From Rhodobacteraceae bacterium EhC02 (GTDB taxonomy: Bacteria > Pseudomonadota > Alphaproteobacteria > Rhodobacterales > Rhodobacteraceae), in contig LXYH01000045.1 of NCBI GenBank assembly GCA_001650895.1, positions 62,001 through 126,000 on the forward strand: DNA of 64,000 nt, in the 5' to 3' direction. The notes under the pieces were generated by a model. The model was not told the DNA's origin and ran no database searches. It was given only the letters and a program-made list of their open reading frames with translations. A program made the translations under genes and the position numbers. Shown piece by piece: positions 42,893 through 52,330 of the stretch; within the stretch, counting starts at the first letter, position 1, and each line of letters opens with the position of its first letter.

Positions 42893-43966
42893 ATGGACGA
42901 TCTGAAACGCAAATACCTGGACCTGATCGCAGGGGCCGCGGATGAGGCCAGCATCGAAGAGGTGCGCCTTGCCGCCCTTGGCAAGAAGGGCGAATTGAGC
43001 CTGAAGATGCGTGAACTGGGCCAGATGAGCCCGGAAGAGCGGCAGATCGCAGGCCCCGCGCTGAACGCGCTGAAGGACGAGATCACGAGCGCGCTGTCCG
43101 CCAAGAAAGCCGCCCTTGGCGATGCCGCATTGGACGAGCGCCTGCGCGCCGAATGGCTGGACGTGACCCTGCCGGGTCGTGGCCGCCGCGCGGGGACGAT
43201 CCACCCGATTTCGCAGGTCTCCGAGGAAGTGGCGGCGATCTTTGCAGATATGGGGTTTTCGGTCGCGGAAGGCCCGCGCATCGACACCGACTGGTACAAT
43301 TTCGACGCGCTGAACATCCCCTCGCATCACCCGGCGCGGGCCGAGATGGACACGTTCTACATGCATCGCGACGCGAATGATCCGCGCCCGCCGCATGTGT
43401 TGCGCACGCATACAAGCCCGGTGCAGATCCGGTCGATGGAGGCGCATGGCGCACCCATCCGCATCATCTGCCCCGGTGGCGTCTACCGCGCCGATTACGA
43501 CCAGACCCATACGCCGATGTTCCATCAGGTCGAAGGCCTGGCGATCGACAAGGATATCTCGATGGCCAACCTGAAATGGTGCCTCGAGGAATTCGTGAAG
43601 GCGTTTTTCGAAGTGGACAACGTCGAGCTGCGCTTCCGCGCCTCGCATTTCCCGTTCACGGAACCGTCGGCCGAGGTCGATATCCGCTGCTCATGGGAAG
43701 GCGGCACGCTGAAGGTTGGCGAGGGCGATGACTGGCTGGAAATCCTGGGCAGCGGCATGGTGCATCCCAAGGTCCTGCAGGCGGGTGGGATCGATCCCGA
43801 CAAGTGGCAGGGCTTTGCCTTCGGCATGGGCATCGACCGGATCGCGATGCTGAAATACGGCATCCCCGATCTGCGGGCATTCTTCGATTCAGACCTGCGC
43901 TGGCTGCGGCATTACGGCTTTGCATCGCTGGATCAGCCGACGCTGCATGGCGGCCTTTCGCGTTAA
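42893..43966 (+). CDS. pheS: phenylalanine-tRNA ligase subunit alpha
   Basis: A 357-residue PheS. It has an N-terminal coiled coil (residues 1-85) that binds tRNA and the class II synthetase core. [20 protein letters not shown] leads into motif 2 ([20 protein letters not shown]) and motif 3 ([20 protein letters not shown]). The start at 42893 ([10 protein letters not shown]) has AAGGAAC upstream. With PheT it charges tRNA-Phe. It lies 123 bases after rplT. Confidence 0.97.
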   Translation: MDDLKRKYLDLIAGAADEASIEEVRLAALGKKGELSLKMRELGQMSPEERQIAGPALNALKDEITSALSAKKAALGDAALDERLRAEWLDVTLPGRGRRAGTIHPISQVSEEVAAIFADMGFSVAEGPRIDTDWYNFDALNIPSHHPARAEMDTFYMHRDANDPRPPHVLRTHTSPVQIRSMEAHGAPIRIICPGGVYRADYDQTHTPMFHQVEGLAIDKDISMANLKWCLEEFVKAFFEVDNVELRFRASHFPFTEPSAEVDIRCSWEGGTLKVGEGDDWLEILGSGMVHPKVLQAGGIDPDKWQGFAFGMGIDRIAMLKYGIPDLRAFFDSDLRWLRHYGFASLDQPTLHGGLSR

Positions 43967-44041
43967 TCATTGGGCGGGCGCTGCCCGCCACATCCAAGAC
44001 ACAGGTGGGTCCGATCCCACCGAACGAGACGGGACAGCAAC

Positions 44042-46453
44042 ATGAAATTCACCCTCTCCTGGCTGAAGGAACATCTCGAGACCACCGCCTCGGTGGATGA
44101 GATCACCTATGCACTGACCGATCTGGGGCTTGAGGTCGAAGGCGTGGAAAACCCCGCCGCCAAGCTGGCCGAATTCACCATCGGCAAGGTGATCCATGCC
44201 GAAAAGCACCCCGACGCCGACAAGCTGCGGGTCTGCAAGGTTCTGACCGATGAGGGCGAGACGCAGATCATCTGTGGCGCGCCCAATGCGCGCGAAGGGA
44301 TCACCGTGGTGATCGCCAAGCCCGGTGTTTACGTGCCCGGCATCCACACCACCATCGGCGTGGGCAAGATCCGGGGCATCGAAAGCTTCGGCATGATGTG
44401 TTCCGAACGCGAGATGGAACTGTCGGAAGAACATGACGGCATCATCGAGTTGCCCAGCGGCGAGGTGGGCGAGCGGTTCACCGACTGGCTGGCCAAGAAT
44501 GACCCCGCCAAGGTCGACCCGGTGATCGAGATCGCGATCACCCCCAACCGTCCCGATGCGCTGGGTGTGCGCGGCATTGCCCGCGATCTGGCCGCACGCG
44601 GCCTTGGCACGCTAAAGCCTGCAAAAGAGGCCGAGATCAAGGGCAGCTTCCCCTGCCCCATCGGCGTCAGCATCGACGAGGATGCGCGCGTGGGCGGCTG
44701 CGAGGTTTTCGCCGGTCGTCTGATCCGTGGCGTGAAGAACGGCCCCAGCCCCGAGTGGCTGCAAACCCGGCTGCGCGCCATCGGGCTGCGCCCGATTTCG
44801 GCACTGGTCGACATCACCAATTTCTTCACATTCGACCGCAACCGCCCGCTGCATGTCTTCGATGCGGACAAGGTGAAGGGCAACCTGCGCATTCATCGCA
44901 CCTCGGGTGGCGAAACGCTGGTGGGCCTGGACGATAAGACCTACACGTTCGACGCGGGGCAGGTCGTGATTTCCGATGATGCGGGGATCGAATCCATCGC
45001 CGGCATCATGGGCGGGCTGTCCACGGGCTGCACCCATGACACGTTGAACGTGTTCCTTGAGGCGGCGGTCTGGGATACCGTACAGATCGCGATGACGGGC
45101 CGCGCGCTCAAGATCAATTCCGACGCGCGCTATCGCAACGAACGCGGGATTGATCCGGCCTTCAACATGGAAGCGGTCGATCTGGCGACGCAGATGATCC
45201 TTGATCTGTGCGGCGGTGAGGCGTCCGAGGTTGTGGTGGCGGGCCAGGTGCCTGACGTGGCCCGTGCCTACAAGCTGGATACGGCGCGGGTGCAGTCGCT
45301 GGTGGGCATGGACATCCCCGAAAGCGAACAGCGCCAGACCCTGACCAAACTGGGCTTCAAGCTGGAAGGCAACATGGCCCATGTGCCCAGCTGGCGCCCC
45401 GACATCCTTGGCGAGGCTGATCTGGTCGAGGAAGTGGCGCGTATCGCATCGCTGACCAAGCTGGTCGGCAAGCCGATGCCGCGTGCCCATGCAGGTGTGC
45501 CCAAACCGATCCTGTCGCTGGGCCAGCGGCGCGAGCAGATCGCGCGGCGCACGGTGGCGGCGCTGGGGTATAACGAATGCGTCAGCTACAGCTTCATCGA
45601 TCAGGCGGCGGCCGCGCTGTTCGGTGGCGGCACGGATGCAACGATGCTGGCCAATCCGATCAGCGCCGACATGTCCCACATGCGCCCCGATCTGCTGGCC
45701 GGGCTGTTGCAGGCCGCGGCCCGCAACCAGGCACGCGGCTTTGCGGACCTTGCGCTGTTCGAGGTGGGCCATGCCTTCACCGGCGGCGAGCCGGGCGAAC
45801 AGGTGGTGCAGGTCGCGGGCCTGTTGGTGGGTCGCACAGGCCCGCGCGATCCGCATGGGTCATCCCGCGCGGTCGATGTGTTCGACGCCAAATCCGATGC
45901 CGAGACGGTTCTGGCTGCCCTTGGCGCGCCCGAGCGGGTACAGATCCTGCGCAACGGTGCCGCGTGGTTCCATCCGGGGCGGCACGGGGTGATCAGCCTT
46001 GGCCCCAAGAACCCGCTGGCGGTTTTTGGCGAGGTGCATCCGAAGGTGCTGGCCGCGATGGATGTCAAAGGGCCTGCGGTGGCCTTCACCATCTGGCCCG
46101 CCGCCGTACCCGCGCCGCGCAAGACCGGCGCCACACGGCCCGCGCTGGTGATGCGCGATCTGCAGGCGGTGGAGCGTGATTTCGCCTTTGTCGTGGACAG
46201 CACGGTCGAGGCGCTGACCATCGTCAATGCCGCTTTGGGGGCGGACAAGGCGCTGATCGATCAGGTGCGCGTCTTCGACGAGTTCACCGGCGAGAAGGCC
46301 GAGGCGCAGATGGGTGCGGGCAAGAAATCCGTGGCGATCACCGTGCGGCTGCAGCCCACGGAAAAGACCCTGAAAGAGGCCGAGATCGAGGCAGTGGGGG
46401 CCAAGATCATCGAAAAGGTCGCCAAGGCCACCGGCGGCGCGCTGCGCGGCTGA
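44042..46453 (+). CDS. pheT: phenylalanine-tRNA ligase subunit beta
   Basis: An 803-residue PheT, standard length. It has an N-terminal region and EMAP-like tRNA-binding domain (FTIGKVIHAEKHPDADKLRV), then the B3/B4 domain with editing function, the B5 domain, the core, and the C-terminal FDX-ACB anticodon-binding domain (VMRDLQAVERDFAFVVDSTV). The start at 44042 (MKFTLSWLKEH) is the family-typical one. A strong hairpin terminator follows the gene. Confidence 0.97.
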   Translation: MKFTLSWLKEHLETTASVDEITYALTDLGLEVEGVENPAAKLAEFTIGKVIHAEKHPDADKLRVCKVLTDEGETQIICGAPNAREGITVVIAKPGVYVPGIHTTIGVGKIRGIESFGMMCSEREMELSEEHDGIIELPSGEVGERFTDWLAKNDPAKVDPVIEIAITPNRPDALGVRGIARDLAARGLGTLKPAKEAEIKGSFPCPIGVSIDEDARVGGCEVFAGRLIRGVKNGPSPEWLQTRLRAIGLRPISALVDITNFFTFDRNRPLHVFDADKVKGNLRIHRTSGGETLVGLDDKTYTFDAGQVVISDDAGIESIAGIMGGLSTGCTHDTLNVFLEAAVWDTVQIAMTGRALKINSDARYRNERGIDPAFNMEAVDLATQMILDLCGGEASEVVVAGQVPDVARAYKLDTARVQSLVGMDIPESEQRQTLTKLGFKLEGNMAHVPSWRPDILGEADLVEEVARIASLTKLVGKPMPRAHAGVPKPILSLGQRREQIARRTVAALGYNECVSYSFIDQAAAALFGGGTDATMLANPISADMSHMRPDLLAGLLQAAARNQARGFADLALFEVGHAFTGGEPGEQVVQVAGLLVGRTGPRDPHGSSRAVDVFDAKSDAETVLAALGAPERVQILRNGAAWFHPGRHGVISLGPKNPLAVFGEVHPKVLAAMDVKGPAVAFTIWPAAVPAPRKTGATRPALVMRDLQAVERDFAFVVDSTVEALTIVNAALGADKALIDQVRVFDEFTGEKAEAQMGAGKKSVAITVRLQPTEKTLKEAEIEAVGAKIIEKVAKATGGALRG

Positions 46454-46471
46454 ACTTGATCCGCAACGAAA

Positions 46472-46500
46472 AACGCCGCCCCCTGATCCGGGGCGGCGTT
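46472..46500. terminator. bidirectional rho-independent terminator
   Basis: AACGCCGCCCC (46472-46482) and GGGGCGGCGTT (46490-46500) form a perfect 11-bp stem with a 7-base loop, flanked by A-rich sequence on the left and GTTCATTT on the right. It sits between the convergent pheT and dehydrogenase genes. Confidence 0.85.
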
Positions 46501-46525
46501 GTTCATTTCATCATTCCGCGAATGC

Positions 46526-47428
46526 TCATTCCAACCGTGCCGGAAAGCCTTCGGCGCGCAGATCCGTGCCCAGCACATCCTCCAGCAGCTTGACGATCTG
46601 CGTCGATTGCGCCTCGCCGCCATAGGCCGCGCGCCCCTTGACGAAGGTCTGCTGCACCTGCCCCGCCAGATCCAGCGGCACGCCGAATTCCTGCCCGAAG
46701 CCCATGGCGAAACCCAGGTCCTTCAGGGCCAAATCCATGCTGAAGGCGATGTCATAGCTGCCGTTCAGGATCAGCTGACCTTCGGTTTCATGCACGAAGG
46801 ATGTGCCCGAGGATGCCGAGATCGCCTCCCACGCGGTTTTCAGGTCAAGGCCTGCGCGTTTCGCAAGCATCAAGGCCTCGCCGTCGGCGACCAGATGGAT
46901 GAAGGCCAGCATGTTGGTGATCACCTTGATCACCGCGGCCGACCCCAGCGGGCCGATGTGGAAGATGCGGTTTCCCATCGCCTGCAGGGCCGGGCGATGC
47001 GCCTCGAACACGGCGGCTTCGCCACCGGCCAGCACCGTGATCTCGCCCCGCGCGGCCAGATGCACGCCGCCTGTCACGGGGGCTTCCAGCACCTGCACAC
47101 CCTGCGCCTGCGCCAGTGCCGCCAGCCGCAGGATATCGTCACGACCCAGCGTGGACATTTCGACCCAGGTCATGCCGGGGCGCATCACGGGCAGCATCTG
47201 GCGCAGCACCGCCTCGGATACCGCAGGCGACGGCAGGCAGGTCAGAACCGTGTCCGAGGCCGCTGCAACATCGGCGGCGCTATCGGCCCAGGTGGCACCT
47301 GCCGCCACCAGCCGATCCGCAAGGCTGCGGTCGCGGTCATGCACCGTGACGGCAAAGCCATGACGCAGCAGGCTTGCGGCCAGATGACCGCCCAGGTTGC
47401 CCAGTCCTACAAATCCCAAACGCATCAT
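46526..47428 (-). CDS. NAD(P)-dependent 3-hydroxyisobutyrate dehydrogenase family protein
   Basis: A 300-residue beta-hydroxyacid dehydrogenase. The N-terminal Rossmann motif is GFVGLGNLGGHLAASLLRHG; the substrate-binding signature EAPVTGGVHLAARGEITVLA lies near residue 120, and the catalytic Lys is in AAVIKVITNML near residue 170. It oxidises or reduces a 3-hydroxyacid or related carbonyl with NAD(P). Its ATG overlaps the stop of the MttB-family gene (ATGA), making it the last gene of the demethylation operon. Its substrate there is unknown. Confidence 0.88.
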   Translation of the reverse strand: MMRLGFVGLGNLGGHLAASLLRHGFAVTVHDRDRSLADRLVAAGATWADSAADVAAASDTVLTCLPSPAVSEAVLRQMLPVMRPGMTWVEMSTLGRDDILRLAALAQAQGVQVLEAPVTGGVHLAARGEITVLAGGEAAVFEAHRPALQAMGNRIFHIGPLGSAAVIKVITNMLAFIHLVADGEALMLAKRAGLDLKTAWEAISASSGTSFVHETEGQLILNGSYDIAFSMDLALKDLGFAMGFGQEFGVPLDLAGQVQQTFVKGRAAYGGEAQSTQIVKLLEDVLGTDLRAEGFPARLE

Positions 47429-48996
47429 GCTGTCCTTCCGTTGAATGCGATCTGGAATCGCTTGCGTACTTCTGCGTCGACCGCCGGATCGATCAGTGAT
47501 CCCGCCTGCGACAGGATACGGTCCATCCGCCCCCGCGCCTCGCGCAGCAGGTCGGGCTTGCCCGCCTCGGCCCATTCCTTGGGGCTCATCCGGTTGCCAA
47601 TTTCGGGGTAGATGTATTCGGTTTGCATCAATGCCAGGGTCTGGGATGCGCCCAGGTAATGGCCCGGCCCTTCCAGGCAGACCTCGCGCATCGCCTGGAT
47701 GCTGACGCTGTCCTCGGTGACGTCGATGCCGCGCACGCAACGCATCACCTGCCCCAGCATGTCATCGCCCAGAACCAGCGATTCAAGGCAGAAGCCCAGA
47801 AGCGAGGCATGCATGCCGACGGCCTCGTAGACCATGTTCAGGCCGGACAGGCCCGCCAGCACGTTGGAGATGCCCTGCTCCCAACCGGCCTGCATGTCGG
47901 GCAGCTTGCTGTCGGCGATGCCCGCCGCAGCCCCACCCGGCAGACGGTAGAACTGGTGCATCTGGGCGCAGCCCGCCGTCAGCAGCGCCTGTTCGGCGCT
48001 GCCGCCCGACATGGCGCCGGTGCGCAGATCGGACACGAAGGGCCAGGTGCCGAAGATCGCGGGATGGCCCGGCGCCATGGCGTTGACATAGACCACGCCT
48101 GCCAGGCATTCGGCGACTGCCTGCACGATGGCCAGCGCGATGGGCGCGGGTGCGGTGGCCCCGGCCTGACCGGCGGACAGCAGCAGCACGGGCATGCCCG
48201 CGCGGATGCAGGCTTCCATCGTCTGGCAGCTTTCCGTGGCGAATTTCATCGGCGGCACGACGAAGCAGTTGGAATTGCTGACGAAGGGGCGGGCGCGCCA
48301 CGCGGCTTCGCCACCCGCGATCATATGCAGCAGATCAAAGCAGCCATCGACATGCGAGGGGTCCGAAAAGGACGTGCCCACATGTTTCTTGGTGCCCGCG
48401 CAGCAAGCATAGAGCGTGTTGATATCCATCTGGAAGTTGTCGACCACGTCACGGCAGACCATCGCGCGCTGAAAGAAATGCACATTGTCCAGATTCTGGG
48501 TCAGACGCGCGGCATCGTAGAGATCCTGCGCCGTGCTGTCGCGGTAGCTGTTGGTTTCCAGATCGACGACATGCACCGCGGCGCCTGCCGTGCCGAAATG
48601 CACGTTGCTGCCTGTCAGGTGCAGATCGTATTTCGCATCGCGCCCGAACAGGGTGATGTCGCGCGCGGCCAGCGCCAGCATGTCCTCGACCAGGGCGCGG
48701 GGAAAGCGCAACCGTCCGTCATCGCCAAGGATCGCCCCCGCCCGCGTCATGATCTCGATCCCGGACGGCGGGGCATCGGCAAGACCGATGGTTTCCAGCG
48801 CGTCCAGCGCGGCCAGGTGAATGCGCTGCATCCCCGCTTCGGTCAGGGGTCTGTATTGCCCGCCCGGCATGCCGGGGCGGACCGGGCGCATGCTGTCGGA
48901 AAGGGGCGCGCCCCTTGCTGCCACGCGGGCCGCCCGCCCACCACTGCGCCGCGCGCGCGACGGCGCGCAGCCGTCGTCCATCAAGGCCTCGCTCAT
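47425..48996 (-). CDS. MttB-family (trimethylamine methyltransferase-like) protein without pyrrolysine
   Basis: A 523-residue COG5598 protein. The N-terminal 45 residues are Arg/Ala/Gly-rich (RRSGGRAARVAARGAP), then PGGQYRPLTEAGMQRIHLAA begins the TIM-barrel. LSAGQAGATAPAPIALAIVQ and PGHPAIFGTWPFVSDLRTGA are typical of the family. The frame has no internal stop, so the amber-encoded pyrrolysine of archaeal MttB is not used. Non-pyrrolysine members include glycine betaine, proline betaine and carnitine demethylases, which pass a methyl group to a corrinoid protein. No such protein gene is nearby. It overlaps the genes on both sides by four bases. Confidence 0.88.
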   Translation of the reverse strand: MSEALMDDGCAPSRARRSGGRAARVAARGAPLSDSMRPVRPGMPGGQYRPLTEAGMQRIHLAALDALETIGLADAPPSGIEIMTRAGAILGDDGRLRFPRALVEDMLALAARDITLFGRDAKYDLHLTGSNVHFGTAGAAVHVVDLETNSYRDSTAQDLYDAARLTQNLDNVHFFQRAMVCRDVVDNFQMDINTLYACCAGTKKHVGTSFSDPSHVDGCFDLLHMIAGGEAAWRARPFVSNSNCFVVPPMKFATESCQTMEACIRAGMPVLLLSAGQAGATAPAPIALAIVQAVAECLAGVVYVNAMAPGHPAIFGTWPFVSDLRTGAMSGGSAEQALLTAGCAQMHQFYRLPGGAAAGIADSKLPDMQAGWEQGISNVLAGLSGLNMVYEAVGMHASLLGFCLESLVLGDDMLGQVMRCVRGIDVTEDSVSIQAMREVCLEGPGHYLGASQTLALMQTEYIYPEIGNRMSPKEWAEAGKPDLLREARGRMDRILSQAGSLIDPAVDAEVRKRFQIAFNGRTA

Positions 48997-51437
48997 GCTT
49001 TCATCCTTTCGCCCGTAGGGTCATACATGGGTGCCAGCGAGGGCCGCGCCGCATGACGTCGCCCCGCCACTTCGATTTCATAGGTAGAGGACAGCACCTC
49101 TTCCGCGCTTTGGCCGGCGCAGGGCACATAAGCCATGCCCACGGCACCGCCCAGCGCATGGCCGTAGTTGGCAGAGGTCACGATCGACACGATCTGGCCA
49201 TCCCTGACCAGCGCCTCGTTATGGAACAGCATCGGTTCCGGGTCCTGCAGCAGGAATTGCACCATGCGGCGCGACAGCCCCGCCTCGCGCTTGCGCAGGA
49301 CAGCATCACGGCCGATGAAATCGCCCTTGCCCGTGCGAACCGCAAAGCCAAGCCCGGCCTCGAGCACATGATCTTCATCGGTGATGTCATGGCCCCAGTG
49401 GCGATAGGCCTTTTCGATGCGGCAGCTGTCCAGCGTGTGCAGGCCGCAGAGGGTGAGGCCCATGTCGGCGCCCGCCTCTTCCAGCGCCTCGAAGACATGG
49501 GCGGTCTGGTCGCTGCTGACGTACAGCTCCCACCCCAGTTCACCCACGTAGGACACGCGATGCGCGCGGGCGAGGCCAAGGCCGATCTCGATCTCGCGCG
49601 CGGTGCCGAAGGGATGGGTGTCATTGCCCATGTCGTCCGGGCTGACACGCGCCAGAAGATCGCGGGAGTTCGGCCCCATCAGGCAGAGCACGGATTCTGC
49701 CGCCGTGACATCGGTGATGACCGCGAAATCGTCGCCCAGGTGGCGACGCAGCCAGGCCAGATCGCGTTGCAGGGTCGCCCCCGGCACCACCAGAAGATAG
49801 GCGGTTTCGGTCAGGCGGGTGACGGTCAGATCGGATTCGATCCCGCCGCGATCATTCAGCATCTGGGTATAGACGATGCGGCCCGGTGCCACGTCCATGT
49901 CATTGGCGCAAAGGCGTTGCAGGAACGGCAGCGCCCCCGGCCCTTCGACCCGGATCTTGCCGAAGCTGGTCATGTCGAAAAGGCCCACGCCCTGCCGCAC
50001 CGCCATATGTTCGGCGCGCTGGTTGTCGAACCAGTTCTGACGCCCCCAGTCGTAGCGGTATTCGCGTTCCTGCCCCGGTTTGGCGAACCAGTTGGCGCGT
50101 TCCCAGCCCGCAACCTCGCCAAAGACCGCGCCGCGTTCGGCCAGATGACCATGCAGCGGCGAGCGGCGCACGCCACGCGCGGTTTCCACCTGCCGGTAGG
50201 GGTAGTGATCGGCATAAAGCAGACCCAGCGTTTCGGTCACGCGTTCCTTCAGATAGCGGCGGTTGCGCTGGAAGGGTTGCGCGCGGCGGATGTCCACCTC
50301 CCACAGATCGAAGGGGGGCGCGCCTTCGGTGATCCAATGTGCCAGCGCCATGCCCGCCCCGCCCGAGGACACGATCCCGATCGAGTTGTATCCGGCGGCG
50401 ATCCAGTAGCCGCGCTTTTCCGGGGCTTCGCCCAGATAGTAGCGGTCATCGGGTGTGAAGCTTTCGGGGCCGTTGAAGAAGGTGTGGATGCCTGCGGTCT
50501 GGAACAGCGGCATGCGGTGCATCGCGTGTTCAAGGATCGGCTGGAAATGGTCGAAATCCTCGGGCAGGCTGTCGAAGCAGAAATCCTCGGAGATGCCCTG
50601 CATCCCCCATGGTTTCGCGCGGGGTTCGAACGCGCCCAGCATCATCTTGCCCGCGTCTTCCTTGTAATAGGCGCATTCATCGGGCACGCGCAGCACCGGC
50701 AGGCGGCCAAGGCCTTCGACCGGTTCGGTCAGCAGGTAGAAATGTTCGCAGGCATGCAGCGGCAGGGTCACGCCCGAGGCCGCGGCCAGGTCGCGGCCCC
50801 ACATGCCGCCGCAGTTGATCACCACATCGGCGGCGATATGGCCCTGACCCTCGGCGGTTTCCCAGTCAACGCCGGTCACGCGCGCGCCATCGTCGGTGAC
50901 ACGCGTGACCTTGACGCCTTCGACGATCCGCGCGCCGCGCATCCGCGCGCCCTTGGCCAGCGCCATGGCGATATTCGCGGGGTCGCATTGCCCATCCAGC
51001 GGCAGGTGGACGCCGCCCAGCACATCGCCCACGTTCAGATGCGGATACATGGCCTTGATCTCGGACGGCGAGATTTCGGCCACATCCACGTCAAAGGCGC
51101 GGGCCAGCGTGGCCTGGCGGCGCAATTCCTCGAGCCGGTGTTCGGTCAGCGCGACCGAAATCGATCCGGTCTGCTTCATGCCGGTGGCGACGCCTGTTTC
51201 AGCCTCGAGCTTGACGTAGAGATCGGCGGAGTATTTCGCCAGCCGGGTCATGTTCTGGCTGCCGCGCAACTGGCCGATCAGGCCGGCGGCATGCCATGTG
51301 GTGCCGCATGTCAGCTGCTTGCGTTCCAGCAGGATGATATCGGTCCAGCCCGCCTTGGCCAGGTGATAGGCGACCGAACAGCCCGATACCCCACCCCCGA
51401 TGATCACGGCCTGCGCCTTGTTGGGAAGGTCCACCAT
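48993..51437 (-). CDS. FAD-dependent oxidoreductase fused to GcvT domain (dimethylglycine dehydrogenase-like), copy 2
   Basis: An 814-residue fusion: DAO/FAD domain (residues 1 to about 370), a linker FAO_M domain, and GcvT with its C-terminal barrel (about 430-814). FAD motif VIIGGGVSGCSVAYHLAKAG and the covalent-FAD His49 in TCGTTWHAAG are present. Such proteins oxidatively demethylate N-methyl compounds and give the methylene group to tetrahydrofolate. The start is ATG at 51437, two bases after the stop of the homocysteine-methyltransferase-like gene; a TTG at 51443 is possible. It overlaps the MttB-family gene by ATGA. Dimethylglycine or sarcosine is likely but not proven. Confidence 0.88.
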   Translation of the reverse strand: MVDLPNKAQAVIIGGGVSGCSVAYHLAKAGWTDIILLERKQLTCGTTWHAAGLIGQLRGSQNMTRLAKYSADLYVKLEAETGVATGMKQTGSISVALTEHRLEELRRQATLARAFDVDVAEISPSEIKAMYPHLNVGDVLGGVHLPLDGQCDPANIAMALAKGARMRGARIVEGVKVTRVTDDGARVTGVDWETAEGQGHIAADVVINCGGMWGRDLAAASGVTLPLHACEHFYLLTEPVEGLGRLPVLRVPDECAYYKEDAGKMMLGAFEPRAKPWGMQGISEDFCFDSLPEDFDHFQPILEHAMHRMPLFQTAGIHTFFNGPESFTPDDRYYLGEAPEKRGYWIAAGYNSIGIVSSGGAGMALAHWITEGAPPFDLWEVDIRRAQPFQRNRRYLKERVTETLGLLYADHYPYRQVETARGVRRSPLHGHLAERGAVFGEVAGWERANWFAKPGQEREYRYDWGRQNWFDNQRAEHMAVRQGVGLFDMTSFGKIRVEGPGALPFLQRLCANDMDVAPGRIVYTQMLNDRGGIESDLTVTRLTETAYLLVVPGATLQRDLAWLRRHLGDDFAVITDVTAAESVLCLMGPNSRDLLARVSPDDMGNDTHPFGTAREIEIGLGLARAHRVSYVGELGWELYVSSDQTAHVFEALEEAGADMGLTLCGLHTLDSCRIEKAYRHWGHDITDEDHVLEAGLGFAVRTGKGDFIGRDAVLRKREAGLSRRMVQFLLQDPEPMLFHNEALVRDGQIVSIVTSANYGHALGGAVGMAYVPCAGQSAEEVLSSTYEIEVAGRRHAARPSLAPMYDPTGERMKA

Positions 51438-51439
51438 GG

Positions 51440-52330
51440 TCAAGCCACCTCATGCCCGGCGGCGCGGATCTGGTGCGCCAGTTCTTCGATATGGGCCGGG
51501 CCCACCTCGCAACAGCCCCCGACGATCGTCGCGCCCTGCCCGATCCAGCCCATCGCATGGGCGGCATAGGCCTGCGGCCCCAGATCCTGGCGCGCCGAAA
51601 GCGCGTCGACCGTGGGTTTGTGGCCCAGGAATTCCTGCGTGATCCGGGTAAAGCCGTTGGCATAGGCGCCAAAGGGTTTGCTGCCTGTGGACAGGATATC
51701 CAGCGCCGCCGGGATCGCCTCGGGGACCGAGCAGTTGATCAGGATGGCGTCGGCCCCATCGGCGACGGCCATGGCATCGCCCAGCGCCTCGCCCGAGCGC
51801 AGGCGCGTGCCGTCCGCATCGTCCACGGTCAGCGACAGCCAGACGGGCAGGCCGGCCTGGCACGCGCCGTCAAGCACCGCGCGGGCATGATCGACAGAGG
51901 CCACGGTTTCGCAGATCAGCAGATCGCAGCCCTTGGCCAGGGCCTTTGCCACCTCGGCATAGCGGGGTGCGGCCACGTCATGGGGCGGGTGGATATCGGG
52001 GCGGTAGCTGGCGATCAGCGGGCCGATGCTGCCCGCGATGCGCCCGCCGCCATGGACATCACGCGCGGTCTGCGCCTCGGCCAGGGCCAGGTCGATCAGC
52101 GTATCAAGCTGCCCTTCCAGCGGGGTTCCGATCAGCCGGTCGTGGTGTACCGCATAGCTGTTGGTGGTGGCGATGGTCGATCCGGCATCGAAATAATCCC
52201 GGTGAACGCTGCGCACGATGCCGGGATGGTCGACCATCACCTGGGTCGACCACAGCGGTGTCGGGCGATCCCCGGAGCGGTGGACAATTTCCTGCCCCAT
52301 GCCCCCATCGAGAAGTGTGATCCTGCTCAA
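51440..52330 (-). CDS. homocysteine S-methyltransferase family protein (BHMT-like)
   Basis: A 296-residue zinc methyltransferase barrel. It starts SRITLLDGGMGQEIVHRSGD. The zinc cysteines are Cys200 (ILINCSVPE) and Cys273/Cys274 (VGGCCEVGP), as in betaine-homocysteine methyltransferase and MetH/MmuM. It moves a methyl group from a donor such as a betaine or S-methylmethionine to homocysteine, or uses another thiol. Between two dimethylglycine dehydrogenase-like genes, betaine is a plausible donor. Its ATG overlaps the previous gene's stop by four bases. Confidence 0.88.
   Translation of the reverse strand: MSRITLLDGGMGQEIVHRSGDRPTPLWSTQVMVDHPGIVRSVHRDYFDAGSTIATTNSYAVHHDRLIGTPLEGQLDTLIDLALAEAQTARDVHGGGRIAGSIGPLIASYRPDIHPPHDVAAPRYAEVAKALAKGCDLLICETVASVDHARAVLDGACQAGLPVWLSLTVDDADGTRLRSGEALGDAMAVADGADAILINCSVPEAIPAALDILSTGSKPFGAYANGFTRITQEFLGHKPTVDALSARQDLGPQAYAAHAMGWIGQGATIVGGCCEVGPAHIEELAHQIRAAGHEVA

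Noticed and set aside
47425-48996. Pyrrolysine-containing MttB methyltransferase
   Set aside because: The gene runs without an internal amber codon, and no pylRS/pylT genes are in the window.
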